This document shows positions 38,605 to 47,009 of a stretch of DNA of 64,000 nucleotides, one piece after another. The DNA is taken from assembly GCA_050747525.1 (NCBI GenBank), contig JBOGOC010000066.1, forward strand, positions 107,145 through 171,144, in the 5' to 3' direction. The stretch comes from JBOGOC01 sp050747525 (GTDB lineage: Bacteria > Acidobacteriota > Polarisedimenticolia > JACPZX01 > DASXTC01). The translations under genes were made by a program, and so were the position numbers. Each line of letters starts with the position of its first letter. Position 1 is the first letter of the stretch. The notes beneath the pieces were generated by a model, which did not search any database, had not been told where the DNA came from, and saw only the letters and a program-made list of their open reading frames with translations.

Positions 38605-39570
38605 CTACCTGGACTGCGCGCCCGCAAGATAGGTCGGGGCCGCGAGAATCAACCCGGCGAGATACATCATCAGTCCCGCGTAGGCCGGCGCCAGGTGCAT
38701 GAGGTCCAGATAGCCTACCGCGAAATGAACTCCGATTGCCGTGCCAAAGCCCGTGACGCCGGAAACACCCAGGACCTGCCAGAGACTTCGAGAGGGGCGG
38801 CCGCACCACACGCACATGAGAACCGCAAGACCGCAGGAGAAGAGTCCGCCGCCAAACCCCGCGCGGTCGTGCGCGATCAGCGGAATCAGCCGGGGGTTCA
38901 GAGAATGCAGGTCGGCCGGCGTGACCTTCATGAACTCGAGATCCTGCGGGACGAAGACAGACGTCATCCCGACCACCATGATGGTTGCGCCACCCAGCAC
39001 CATGCCAAGGGCGGTGCACAGCAGGAGGAGGCGTCCGATTCCTGCGCGAGTCCCCCATTCCGGCGCAAAGGCAGGCCTGAGCGCCTCACGGAAGGAGCGT
39101 GGCTCCTTGACGATCGTCCGGGCTCTGACCAGGCCGAATGCAAAAACCGGCAGGAGGGCCAGCGTCCCGATGCCGTGCCAGCTGTCCAGGTATCCGTAGC
39201 CGAGATAGCTGAGAAAGCTCCCGAACCCGAGAGAGCCGCTCACCAGGAACGTCCACCAGGCCCAGGCCTCTCCGCGGCCGAGGGGGAATTCCGCGAGCCA
39301 CAGGTAGAGCAGACCGATCGCCATGATCGAGCCCCCGAAGGCGACCCGATCGTGGAACATGAAGTAGACGATCCGGCAGTGAGACACGCTGCACAGCGCG
39401 TGGGCGGATGTTCCCAGAAACCGGGTGTCATGGGGAAGGAACTGCTGGGTCGCGCTCAGAAATAGAGCAAAGCACCCGGAAAAGACCAGAGCCAGCCCCG
39501 TCAGGCTCAGCAGTGGGCGGCCATCCTTGACCAGGCCGCCGAAAAAGCCCGCCTCCCGCGGGGCCGTCAT
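38605..39570 (-). CDS. Polytopic membrane protein with internal duplication
   Basis: 321 residues from the ATG at 39570, which overlaps the M48 stop by four bases (ATGA); longer in-frame extensions run through the M48 gene in another frame and are not real. About eight hydrophobic segments are visible. The two halves resemble each other: the first has HDRVAFGGSIMAIGLLYLWL then LGFGSFLSYLGYGYLDSWH, the second AHDRAGFGGGLFSCGLAVLM then GFGTAIGVHFAVGYLDLMH. Conserved His/Asp/Arg in both halves (HDRxxFGG) face a membrane segment. I do not recognise a characterised family. Coupling to an M48 protease suggests a shared envelope role. Confidence 0.72.
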   Translation of the reverse strand: MTAPREAGFFGGLVKDGRPLLSLTGLALVFSGCFALFLSATQQFLPHDTRFLGTSAHALCSVSHCRIVYFMFHDRVAFGGSIMAIGLLYLWLAEFPLGRGEAWAWWTFLVSGSLGFGSFLSYLGYGYLDSWHGIGTLALLPVFAFGLVRARTIVKEPRSFREALRPAFAPEWGTRAGIGRLLLLCTALGMVLGGATIMVVGMTSVFVPQDLEFMKVTPADLHSLNPRLIPLIAHDRAGFGGGLFSCGLAVLMCVWCGRPSRSLWQVLGVSGVTGFGTAIGVHFAVGYLDLMHLAPAYAGLMMYLAGLILAAPTYLAGAQSR

Positions 39571-40607
39571 TTGCCGGGGTTCACCGGCGGGTCTTTCTTC
39601 GGATCGGCGTAGTTGTGTGCGATCTGCTGCTCGAGGTCCGACGCCCGCCGCACGCTGGTGGAGTGGTCGCCGAAGAAGAAGTTGGTGATTTTGTCCTGGT
39701 CGCCGTACTTGTCGGCGAACTTGCGCCAGAGCTTCGGGGCCTTGGTGTAGTCGTACCCCGCCTCGTACACGTAGCGCAGCCCCACCCGATCGGCCTGGTC
39801 TTCGTACTCGCGGCTGAAGGTGTTGCCGAAGGTGGTCACGCCCAGGGACGCCCCCATCTCCACCGCCTGGCGGGCCAGCGGGTTGTCGATGGCCGACGCG
39901 CCCAGGCCCGCGGCTGCGCCGGCCAGGCCGCCGATCATGCCGGTTTTCTGCTGCCGGCGGCTGTGTTCGTACGTGGCGTGGGCGATCTCGTGACCCAGGA
40001 CGATGGCCACCTCGTCGTCGTCCATGTCGGCCATGAGCTGGCTGAAGACGTAGATGGAGTAGTTGGGCATGGCCATGGCATTCCATTCCTTGTTGTCCAC
40101 CACGTAGACGCTCACCTTCTCGCGCGGCACGTAGGCCGGAAGGACGCGGCCCACGATCCTGCGCGCGCGCTCCACCTGGGGCCCCGAGTCGTGCAGCTTG
40201 CCGATCAGCAGCTCCTTGCCGTCCTGTCCCTGCTCATAGACCTTGCCGGCCTTCACGTAGGCGTTCTCCACCGAGTCGGTGGCGGCCAGCAGCTCCTGCT
40301 CGCTGGAGCCGGTGCGGTTGGGAACAGCCTCGATCTCCCGGGCCAGAACGGTGCCGTCTTCCCGCCTGATCCCCTTCACCTTCATCTCGTAGCCCATGGG
40401 GGTCTTGTCCAGGCTCTTGGCCCGGCCGGTGCCGGTGAACCTGGTCTTCTCGTCCGTGCTCACGCGCTGCCCTTCGACCACGAGAAATGATGCCTTGCGG
40501 TACTCGAGATAGCCGTTGAGCTTGACCGACTTCCCTTCGGCCGGCAACGACACGGCCGGGGCCGCCAGGCACATCGCGGCGGCGCACACCAGAAAGAGTG
40601 GTCGCAT
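39567..40607 (-). CDS. Secreted M48-family metallopeptidase
   Basis: 346 residues from the ATG at 40607 behind GGAGGAAG, with a signal peptide (FLVCAAAMCLAAPAVSLPA). Residues about 30-110 form a small OB-like domain (KLNGYLEYRKASFLVVEGQ). The catalytic domain has HEIAH at 206-210 followed by YEHSRR, and the M48 third-ligand region EYEDQADRVG. Family members such as BepA/LoiP degrade or refold outer-membrane proteins in the periplasm. It has no transmembrane segment beyond the signal. Translationally coupled to the downstream membrane protein. Confidence 0.88.
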   Translation of the reverse strand: MRPLFLVCAAAMCLAAPAVSLPAEGKSVKLNGYLEYRKASFLVVEGQRVSTDEKTRFTGTGRAKSLDKTPMGYEMKVKGIRREDGTVLAREIEAVPNRTGSSEQELLAATDSVENAYVKAGKVYEQGQDGKELLIGKLHDSGPQVERARRIVGRVLPAYVPREKVSVYVVDNKEWNAMAMPNYSIYVFSQLMADMDDDEVAIVLGHEIAHATYEHSRRQQKTGMIGGLAGAAAGLGASAIDNPLARQAVEMGASLGVTTFGNTFSREYEDQADRVGLRYVYEAGYDYTKAPKLWRKFADKYGDQDKITNFFFGDHSTSVRRASDLEQQIAHNYADPKKDPPVNPGK

Positions 40608-40676
40608 GGCGCTTCCTCCCGTTGTTCGCGATAGAATGAGCCTCAATTATAACGTCACGTGGAGCAAGAGGCGGCC

Positions 40677-42044
40677 ATGGGGGGATGGCTGGACGTCGAG
40701 TCGGAGGCGCTCCTGCGCGAGGCTGCGGAGCGTCTGGACGGGACGTTCGCCGAGCTCCCCGGCGCACCCGCGCGCTCTCCCGAAGTCGATCGCATGGGCG
40801 CGGTGCTGCTGGAAGCGGCCGGCCGACTGGGCGACAACTTCCCCTACTTCCATCCCCTGTACGCGGGGCAGATGCTCAAGCCCCCGCATCCGGTGGCGCG
40901 CCTCGCCTACGCGCTGGCCATGCGCGTCAACCCGAACAACCATGCGCTCGACGGCGGCCGGGCCAGCTCGGCCATGGAGAAAGAGGCGGTCTCCGAGCTG
41001 GCGGCCATGTTCGGGTGGAGCTCTCACCTGGGGCACCTCTGCTCGGGCGGAACGATGGCCAACCTCGAGGCGCTGTGGGTGGCCGGCCGGATGAAGCCCG
41101 GGCTGTCCATCGTGGCGTCGTCCCAGGCGCATTACACGCACGCGCGCCTGTGCGGGGTGCTGGGCCTGTCGTTCGAGGCCATCCCCTGCGACCCTAGGGG
41201 GCGCATGGACACGAAGGCGCTCGCCTCCCGCCTGGGGCGCGGCGGCGTGGGGACCGTGGTGGCCACGCTCGGCACCACGGCCACCGGGGCGGTCGATCCG
41301 CTCCCCGAGATCCTGGCGCTGCGGGCGCGCCACGATCTCCGGCTGCACGTGGACGCGGCCTATGGCGGCTACTTCACGCTCGCCTCGAGCCTCGAGCCCT
41401 CGGTGCGGGAGGCCTTCGATCGCGCCGGAAAAGCCGACTCCATCGTCATCGACCCTCACAAGCACGGGCTACAGCCCTACGGGTGCGGGTGCATCCTGTT
41501 TCGCGAGCCCGAGGTCGGACGCCTCTACAAGCACGACTCCCCCTACACGTATTTCACCTCGACCGATCTGCACCTGGGTGAGATCACCCTGGAGTGCTCG
41601 CGGCCGGGAGCCTCGGCGGTGGCGCTCTGGGCCACCCAGCGCCTGCTTCCTTTGACGCCGGGAGGCGAGTTCGCCCGGGGACTCGATGCATCGCGCGCGG
41701 CCGCGCTGGACCTGCACGCCAGGTTGGCGCACGATCCCCGATTCGTCACGGGGACGGCCCCCGACCTGGACATCGTGGTGTGGGCGCCGCGGGCGCGGCG
41801 GGTCAGCGAGGCGTCGGCATCGTCGCGCCGGATCTTCGAAGAGGCTGCCCGGCGCGGCCTTCATCTGGCCCTGGCCAGCCTGCCGGTGGGGCTGCTCGGC
41901 GGCGCGGACGACATGCAGGCGGACGAGCCGTTGGTGACCTGCCTGCGATCTGTCCTGATGAAGCCCGAGCACGCCGTCTGGATGGACCGCATCTGGGAGC
42001 GGCTCGATCAGGCCGCGACGGCGGTGCTGCGATCCGGCTCTTGA
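40677..42044 (+). CDS. Group II PLP-dependent amino-acid decarboxylase family protein
   Basis: 455 residues from the ATG at 40677, which has AGAGG five bases upstream; a GTG at 40659 would add six residues but has no ribosome site. The fold-type I PLP signature is complete: SGGTMANLEAL for phosphate binding, HVDAAYGG with the cofactor-pairing Asp226, and DPHKHGLQPYG with Schiff-base Lys262. NNFPYFHPLYAGQM-like N-terminal substrate loop (here DNFPYFHPLYAGQM) fits the aromatic-L-amino-acid/glutamate/tyrosine decarboxylase group. The substrate cannot be fixed from sequence. It stands alone between convergent neighbours and is followed by a strong hairpin. Confidence 0.85.
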   Translation: MGGWLDVESEALLREAAERLDGTFAELPGAPARSPEVDRMGAVLLEAAGRLGDNFPYFHPLYAGQMLKPPHPVARLAYALAMRVNPNNHALDGGRASSAMEKEAVSELAAMFGWSSHLGHLCSGGTMANLEALWVAGRMKPGLSIVASSQAHYTHARLCGVLGLSFEAIPCDPRGRMDTKALASRLGRGGVGTVVATLGTTATGAVDPLPEILALRARHDLRLHVDAAYGGYFTLASSLEPSVREAFDRAGKADSIVIDPHKHGLQPYGCGCILFREPEVGRLYKHDSPYTYFTSTDLHLGEITLECSRPGASAVALWATQRLLPLTPGGEFARGLDASRAAALDLHARLAHDPRFVTGTAPDLDIVVWAPRARRVSEASASSRRIFEEAARRGLHLALASLPVGLLGGADDMQADEPLVTCLRSVLMKPEHAVWMDRIWERLDQAATAVLRSGS

Positions 42045-42051
42045 AACAGCA

Positions 42052-42083
42052 CCGCCCGGGGCGGCTGACGCAGCCCCGGGCGG
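42052..42083. terminator. Bidirectional terminator hairpin
   Basis: CCGCCCGGGGC at 42052-42062 pairs perfectly with GCCCCGGGCGG at 42073-42083 around a 10-base loop, between the convergent decarboxylase and OmpA genes. The minus-strand side is followed by a short T-containing stretch (TGCTGTTTCAAG). Confidence 0.7.
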
Positions 42084-42107
42084 ATGTGATCTGGACGGGA
42101 AGCTCGG

Positions 42108-42749
42108 CTACTCGAGAACCTTCACCACGACGCGCCGGTTCTGCGAGCGGCCGTCGGGGGTGCTGTTCTCGGTGACGGGCTGCGATTCGCCCAGTGAGAT
42201 GGTGCTCATCGCATGAAGAGGGATGCCGCCCTTCATGTTGAGGTAGTTGCGCACCGCATCGGCACGGGCTTCACCCAGCGTGATGTTGTAGGCATCGCTG
42301 CCGGTGCTGTCGGTGTGCCCCTCGATCTCCAGGTACACCGCCTTGCCGTACGCCTTGACCTGGTTGGCCAGGTCGTCCAGGGCTGCCGCAGCCCCCGGAG
42401 AGATGTCGTGCATGTTGTGGGCGAACTTGGCCTTATCGTCCGACAGGGTCACGGTCCACAGGATCTTGCCGCGGGCCGCTTTCTCGGCGTCCTCGGCCTT
42501 GACCAGGGCCTGGCTCCCGGTCTGGTAGGCCTTGTCGGCCTGGTCCCGGACTTCCCCGATCCGGGTGTCGGTTTCCTTCCTCAGGTCCTCGACGCGCCGT
42601 TCGTTGGCTTCGACGGCGTCCTCGACACCCGAGATGCGCGAGTCGGTGGCGGATACGTTGTCGCGGAACTGCCTCTTGGTGACGCAGCCGGTCCCCGCAA
42701 GGACCGCCAGCGCCGCCACTCCCAGTATCACGGACTTTCGTAGGTCCAT
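42108..42749 (-). CDS. OmpA-family peptidoglycan-associated lipoprotein
   Basis: 213 residues from the ATG at 42749 (GGAGGGCAGG upstream). The N-terminus is a lipoprotein signal (AALAVLAGTGC), followed by an Lpp-like coiled coil (about 25-95, heptad-spaced RISGVEDAVEANERRVEDL). The C-terminal OmpA domain (about 100-213) contains LEIEGHTDSTGSDAYN, LGEARADAVRNYL and a final NRRVVV, all peptidoglycan-binding hallmarks. It tethers the outer membrane to the cell wall. A good promoter lies 60 bp upstream, so it is probably transcribed on its own. Confidence 0.92.
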   Translation of the reverse strand: MDLRKSVILGVAALAVLAGTGCVTKRQFRDNVSATDSRISGVEDAVEANERRVEDLRKETDTRIGEVRDQADKAYQTGSQALVKAEDAEKAARGKILWTVTLSDDKAKFAHNMHDISPGAAAALDDLANQVKAYGKAVYLEIEGHTDSTGSDAYNITLGEARADAVRNYLNMKGGIPLHAMSTISLGESQPVTENSTPDGRSQNRRVVVKVLE

Positions 42750-42807
42750 CGTTTCCTGCCCTCCTGGATGGCCGCTACCTCCCCTCGTCCCCGCATGACA
42801 AGGAGTT

Positions 42808-42836
42808 ATCCTAATGATCCTAAGAAGTTCCTTCAA
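42808..42836 (-). promoter_or_regulatory. Putative promoter of the OmpA lipoprotein gene
   Basis: On the minus strand TTGAAG (42831-42836) and TAGGAT (42808-42813) are separated by exactly 17 bases, giving a leader of about 50 bases. Sequence match only. Confidence 0.5.
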
Positions 42837-42870
42837 GGGAGAAAAAAGGCGACGACCGGGAAGGCGCGTT

Positions 42871-43818
42871 TCAGGACTCGAGGTAGTACCCGGTCCTGCA
42901 CCGGACCACGAGTTTCGACTTTCGGGTTTCGATGCGGATGCGCCGGAAGGCCTTCCCCTCTTTTTCGGCGGGCTGGAAGCCGATGACGTACTGATGTCTT
43001 AGATCTGTCTGGATCCGGCGGATGGCGGCGGGCAGGTCGGGGCGCGTCTCCACGGCGAAGGCACGGCCTCCGGTTTCGCGCGCGAACCTCTCCATGATGG
43101 TCATCGCCTCTCTCTTGGCCGTCGAGAGCATCTCGAGCGGCGCGGGGAGGAAGCTGATGGTGTAGATGGGGACGCTCGCCTGGCGGGCCATCTGCACGGC
43201 GCTGAGGGCCTCCATCTCGCTGGTGTTGTCCAGCCCGTCGCTGAACAGGACGATGGCCTTGCGCGCCGGCAGCTGCTCCCTCACCAGGGTGGGGGCGGCC
43301 GCCAGGGCGTCGAACAGGGCCGTCTGGCCGTAGCCGTGCTGCACCTGGAGGCGCTGGAGGAACAAGGCCTTGTCCGACGTGAAGTCGGTGATCCAGGTGA
43401 CCTGCTTGTCGGCGAAGCCGATGAGGCCGAACTGGTCGTTGGGGCCCAGCGTGTCGACGAAGGCGGCGATGGTGCGCTTGGACGTCTCCAGCTTGTCCTC
43501 CTGCCGCATGCTTCCCGACAGGTCCAGCATGAAGGCGATGGCCACCCCCGCATCGGTCTCGCTGGCGAAGAACTCGATGTCCACCGGACGTCCGTTCTCG
43601 GTGAGACGGAAGTCGTCGCGCGACAGCCCCGCCACCGGGCGGCCCCGTCCATCCAGCACCGTGGCGGGGACCAGGACCATCTGGACTTTCTCGATCTGGA
43701 CGTAGCGCCCCTTGAGGATCGGCTCGTCCTCCAGTGACTGGTCGGAGGGGATCGGCCCGGCCTGGGATACGAGCAGGCACACGGCCACGCACAGGACGAG
43801 CCGTTTCAGGGAAGTCAT
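42871..43818 (-). CDS. Secreted VWA-domain protein (acidobacterial VWFA-related type)
   Basis: 315 residues from the ATG at 43818, beginning with a signal peptide (LVLCVAVCLLVSQAGP). An N-terminal segment with the pattern VPATVLDGRGRPVAGLSRDDF...ENG is typical of the VWFA-related proteins abundant in Acidobacteria. The VWA domain has a complete metal-ion-dependent adhesion site: LDLSGSM, the Thr of GQTALFDAL, and SDGLDN. The end (RRIRIETRKSKLVVRCRTGYY) is also characteristic. It is probably periplasmic or exported, and binds a protein partner. It follows the ABC exporter genes but is separated from them by a terminator. Confidence 0.88.
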   Translation of the reverse strand: MTSLKRLVLCVAVCLLVSQAGPIPSDQSLEDEPILKGRYVQIEKVQMVLVPATVLDGRGRPVAGLSRDDFRLTENGRPVDIEFFASETDAGVAIAFMLDLSGSMRQEDKLETSKRTIAAFVDTLGPNDQFGLIGFADKQVTWITDFTSDKALFLQRLQVQHGYGQTALFDALAAAPTLVREQLPARKAIVLFSDGLDNTSEMEALSAVQMARQASVPIYTISFLPAPLEMLSTAKREAMTIMERFARETGGRAFAVETRPDLPAAIRRIQTDLRHQYVIGFQPAEKEGKAFRRIRIETRKSKLVVRCRTGYYLES

Positions 43819-43856
43819 CCCCCCAAAGATAGGCAGCGTCGCTGCCCGGTGCCAGC

Positions 43857-43886
43857 AGAGAAAAACCCGACTCGAGTCCCGGGCTC
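43857..43886 (-). terminator. Intrinsic terminator after the ABC exporter genes
   Basis: Just past the permease stop, the minus strand reads a CCCGGGACTCGAGTCGGG hairpin (43866-43883) followed by TTTTTCTC. A 2-base bulge is needed for full pairing. Confidence 0.58.
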
Positions 43887-45128
43887 CTAGGCCGACCGCG
43901 CCCAGCGCACGATCTCCGGGAGCGTGGGGCGCTTGCCATACATCAGGACGCCCACGCGGTAGATCCGCGCGGCCAGCCAGATGGTGCCCACGATGGTCGC
44001 CAGGTTCACGACGACCGCCAGCAGGATCTGCCAGATCGGTGGCGTGCGCACCACGATCCTCACGAACATGAGGATGGGCGAAAGAAACGGCACCATTGAC
44101 AGGACCACGCCGACCGCGTTGTCCGGCTGCGAGATGATCAGGAACGACAGCATCAGCGAGGCCATCAGCGGCAGCACCGCCGGAAACTGCAGCTGCGAGG
44201 CCTCCTCGGGGCTGTTGCACGTGGAGCCCAGGGCCGTGTACACGGAGCCCATGGTGAAGAACCCCAGGACGAAGAACAGCAGAAACGCCCCGAAGACGGC
44301 CGGCGGCAGCGACGAGGCGATCTGGGCGATGCCCTGCGAGCCCGACGCGGCACCATACAGCACGAACGCCAGGCCGGTGAGCGACCAGGCGCTCATCTGG
44401 GTGAGAGCGGCGCTCCCCTTCCCCAGCATCTTGCCGGCCATCAGCTCGAACGGCGAGGTGGTGGACAGCAGCACCTCCATGACGCGGCTGCTCTTTTCCT
44501 GCACGGTGCTGTTCATCAGGGTCACACCGTAGATGGCGATGGTGAAGTAGAGGAGCATCACCATGCTCATGGTGGCGATGTAGACCTGGCCCCAGTTCTT
44601 CTTCTCGGCGATCCCGCCCTTGCCGATCTGGAATGACTCCACCTCCACCGGGCGCGTGGCGGCCTGGGCGGCCGACGGATCCAGGCCGGACGCCGCGAGA
44701 CGCTGACCGGTCACCACTTTGGTCAGCACGCGATCCAGCCTCTCGGTGGCGATGCTCAGGCCCCGCGCGTAGAAGGTCGCCGTGCCATCCGTCAGCACGC
44801 CGGCGGGCAGGTGCAGCACGGCATCGTGCTCTTCCCTGGACACCGCCTGCCGCAGCTGCTCGAGATCGGTCTGGCCCGGCTCCTCGATCAGCTCGAACCG
44901 CTTCAGCATCTCGTCGTTCTTCACCGCCTCGCGCAGCGGAGCCAGCAGCACGCCGGTCTCGTCCACCACCACGCACCGGGTCGTCCCTCCACCCGACCTC
45001 ACCATCAGGACGGGGACGAACATGAGAGCACCCAGCAGCAGAGGGAAAGCCACCGTGCCGATCACGAACCACTTGCTGCGGGCCGTCTCCAGGAACTCGC
45101 GCCGGGCCACCTGAAGGATCTGGCTCAT
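43887..45128 (-). CDS. ABC-2/NatB-type transporter permease
   Basis: 413 residues. An N-terminal amphipathic start (ILQVARREFLETARSKWF) leads into a first membrane helix (about 20-45). A large extracytoplasmic loop (about 50-180) follows, then a bundle of about five helices (about 185-400) with the segments NSTVQEKSSRVMEVLLSTTSPFELMAGK and NSPEEASQLQFPAVLP. This is the ABC-2 family architecture of NatB/YhaP sodium or drug exporters. It overlaps the ATPase gene by four bases, so they form one two-component exporter. Substrate unknown. Confidence 0.9.
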   Translation of the reverse strand: MSQILQVARREFLETARSKWFVIGTVAFPLLLGALMFVPVLMVRSGGGTTRCVVVDETGVLLAPLREAVKNDEMLKRFELIEEPGQTDLEQLRQAVSREEHDAVLHLPAGVLTDGTATFYARGLSIATERLDRVLTKVVTGQRLAASGLDPSAAQAATRPVEVESFQIGKGGIAEKKNWGQVYIATMSMVMLLYFTIAIYGVTLMNSTVQEKSSRVMEVLLSTTSPFELMAGKMLGKGSAALTQMSAWSLTGLAFVLYGAASGSQGIAQIASSLPPAVFGAFLLFFVLGFFTMGSVYTALGSTCNSPEEASQLQFPAVLPLMASLMLSFLIISQPDNAVGVVLSMVPFLSPILMFVRIVVRTPPIWQILLAVVVNLATIVGTIWLAARIYRVGVLMYGKRPTLPEIVRWARSA

Positions 45129-46063
45129 GCCCCCACCTCCTCGGCCGGAACCCGTGGCGCAGAGCCGGAGCCGGTCAGCTCCAGGAAGATGTCGTTGATG
45201 GAGGGCTCTCCCAGGGCGAACCGGCGCACCCGCACGCGCCCGGCGAGGGCGTTGAAGAGGTCCTGGGGATCGGCCTTCTCCGCCAGGCGCACCTCCGCGT
45301 AGCGGGCGTAGCGGTCCACACGCTGCACGCCGGGGAGCCGCTCGATCTGCTCACCCGGCCCTTCGAACTCCAGGTGCACGGTGTTGTGCCCGTAGCGTTT
45401 CTTGACCTCGGCAAGGGGCCCCGACACCACGCAGCGCCCCCGGTCGATGAGGCAGATGTCGTCGCACATCATCTCCACCTGCTCCATCCGGTGGGTGGAG
45501 AGGATCACGGTCCGTCCCGCCGCCACGAACTCCAGGACGATGTCCTTGAGCACCTTCGCGTTGCCGGGATCGAGCCCCGAGAAGGGCTCGTCCAGGACCA
45601 GCAGCTCGGGCTCGTGAAGCACCGTGGCGATGAACTGAAGCTTCTGCTGCATCCCCTTGGAGAGCTCCTCCACCTTGCGGGCCGCGCGGTCGGCCAGGCC
45701 CAGCCGCTCCAGCCACCGCTTGGTGCGCGCGCGTCGATCGGCCGGCGAAAGGCCGTGCAGCGCGCCGAGGAACTCGAGATGCTCCCCCACCTTCATCTTG
45801 GGGTAGAGCCCGTGCTCTTCCGGAAGGTATCCGAGGCGCCGGCGCAGCTCGGGCCTGAAGATGTCCCCGAACAGCGATATGGTCCCCGCATCGGGAAGCA
45901 GGATCCCGGTGATCATGCGGATGGTGGTGGTCTTGCCGGCCCCGTTGGGCCCCAGAAGGCCGCACACCCGCCCGCGCTTCAGCGTCAGGTCGAGCGGCTC
46001 CAGCGCCTGCCGGCCGTCATAGCTCTTGCAGACCCCTTTCAGCTCGAGCGCCATGCTGGTCAT
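45125..46063 (-). CDS. ABC transporter ATP-binding protein (NatA-like, DUF4162 C-terminus)
   Basis: 312 residues. The Walker A motif GPNGAGKT is at 38-45, the signature LSKGMQQ at 134-140, Walker B LLVLDEP at 154-160 and the H-loop His at 191. The last 90 residues (from about 220) match the DUF4162 extension typical of NatA-type exporters. It powers the ABC-2 permease encoded immediately downstream, with a four-base overlap. The start at 46063 follows AAAGGGGGCAGC. Confidence 0.93.
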   Translation of the reverse strand: MTSMALELKGVCKSYDGRQALEPLDLTLKRGRVCGLLGPNGAGKTTTIRMITGILLPDAGTISLFGDIFRPELRRRLGYLPEEHGLYPKMKVGEHLEFLGALHGLSPADRRARTKRWLERLGLADRAARKVEELSKGMQQKLQFIATVLHEPELLVLDEPFSGLDPGNAKVLKDIVLEFVAAGRTVILSTHRMEQVEMMCDDICLIDRGRCVVSGPLAEVKKRYGHNTVHLEFEGPGEQIERLPGVQRVDRYARYAEVRLAEKADPQDLFNALAGRVRVRRFALGEPSINDIFLELTGSGSAPRVPAEEVGA

Positions 46064-46424
46064 GCTGCCCCCTTTCTTTGCGGCGTATCGTATGCCGCCC
46101 CCCTCGAGGGAATCAATACGACAGGCGGGATGGAGGGTTTCGCCCGATCTCCCGGGGCGATCCGGCCCGTAACCTGCGCGTCATCCGGCAAACCCGGCCT
46201 CCGGCTCCCCCGGAGCGGCCCGGGGGCCGCTCGGGACGTCGGCCTCACTTTTGCGGTCATGATATTTCACTTCCAATCATATATGCCGTAGGCGCATTGC
46301 GTGTACGGTGGGGCGTTTTTTATTGCCAATGCGGCGGGGACTCCGGTAGAGTCGGCAGCCGAGGATTCGCCGGGTCACACGTCGGGAATCCCTCCCGGCG
46401 GAGCTGACCGGCGAGGAGGACGAG
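46064..46424. other. 361-bp divergent intergenic region with palindrome and AT-rich island
   Basis: No gene is supported. GAGCGGCC-CGGG-GGCCGCTC (46213-46232) is a perfect 8-bp palindromic hairpin. An unusually AT-rich stretch lies at about 46257-46286 in an otherwise very GC-rich context, followed by TTGCGT and a TTTTTTATTG string near 46298-46327. It probably contains the promoters of both the ABC exporter (minus) and the matrixin pair (plus), but I cannot place them precisely. Confidence 0.5.
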
Positions 46425-47009
46425 ATGAAACCACGCAGTGTCCGGCTACCTGCGGCGCTCGCCTGTGCCGTGCTCGTGGCCACGGCCGGCGCAGGGGCGT
46501 CTATGTTCGAGTCCACCACCGATCAGCAGCTGGTGTGCGAGTCCGTGGACATCGTGCGCGCGACGGTCCTGGAGGTCCAGTCGTCGTGGGAGGGGGATCC
46601 CCAGGCGATCTGGACGCACGCGCTCCTGCGCGTCGACAGGACCATCCGGGGCAGCCGCGTGCCCGGCGAATTTGTGGACGTCAAGGAGATCGGCGGGACG
46701 GTGGGCGAATACACGATCGTAGCCCATCAATTCCCCACCTTCCGCAAGAACGAGACGGTCGTGGTGATGCTGACTCCCTGGGACGACGGCTCGGGCATCC
46801 AGCGTGTCCACGGCTACGGTCGCGGCATGTTCGCCATCGCCAGGGGACACGGCCAGGAGCAGGAGCGCGCCGTGCGGCACGATCTGATCGAATCAGGCCA
46901 TCGAACGATGCATGAGGACAGGCTCAAGCCGGAGATGGGCGTGAACGACCTGGTGCGCGAGATGCGCCTGCTCTCGGCGAACTGCCGCCCGCAGGGAGGT
47001 GCGCGATGA
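46425..47009 (+). CDS. Secreted protein coupled to a matrixin-like protease
   Basis: 194 residues with a signal peptide (LACAVLVATAGAGA) and a GAGGAGG ribosome site. The body contains LVCESVDIVRATVLEVQSSW, a GGTVGEYTIVAHQFPTF strand pair and VVVMLTPWDDGSG, i.e. a beta-rich domain. From memory, proteins of this kind commonly precede matrixin-family proteases in Acidobacteria and Deltaproteobacteria; I know of no assigned function. The stop overlaps the protease start (ATGA), so the two are made together. It could be a propeptide-like inhibitor, chaperone or substrate-binding partner (inference). Confidence 0.75.
   Translation: MKPRSVRLPAALACAVLVATAGAGASMFESTTDQQLVCESVDIVRATVLEVQSSWEGDPQAIWTHALLRVDRTIRGSRVPGEFVDVKEIGGTVGEYTIVAHQFPTFRKNETVVVMLTPWDDGSGIQRVHGYGRGMFAIARGHGQEQERAVRHDLIESGHRTMHEDRLKPEMGVNDLVREMRLLSANCRPQGGAR

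Noticed and set aside
38605..40086. A 493-codon reading of the membrane-protein gene with a much earlier start
   Set aside because: The extra 172 codons lie in an off-frame of the M48 gene and are Arg/His-rich. The ATGA overlap at 39567-39570 gives a natural start.
43887..46063. ABC transporter as the missing type I secretion ATPase for the giant protein
   Set aside because: The ATPase is NatA-like with DUF4162 and a separate ABC-2 permease. It is not a fused HlyB-type exporter and lies 15 kb beyond the giant gene's 5' end in a different unit.
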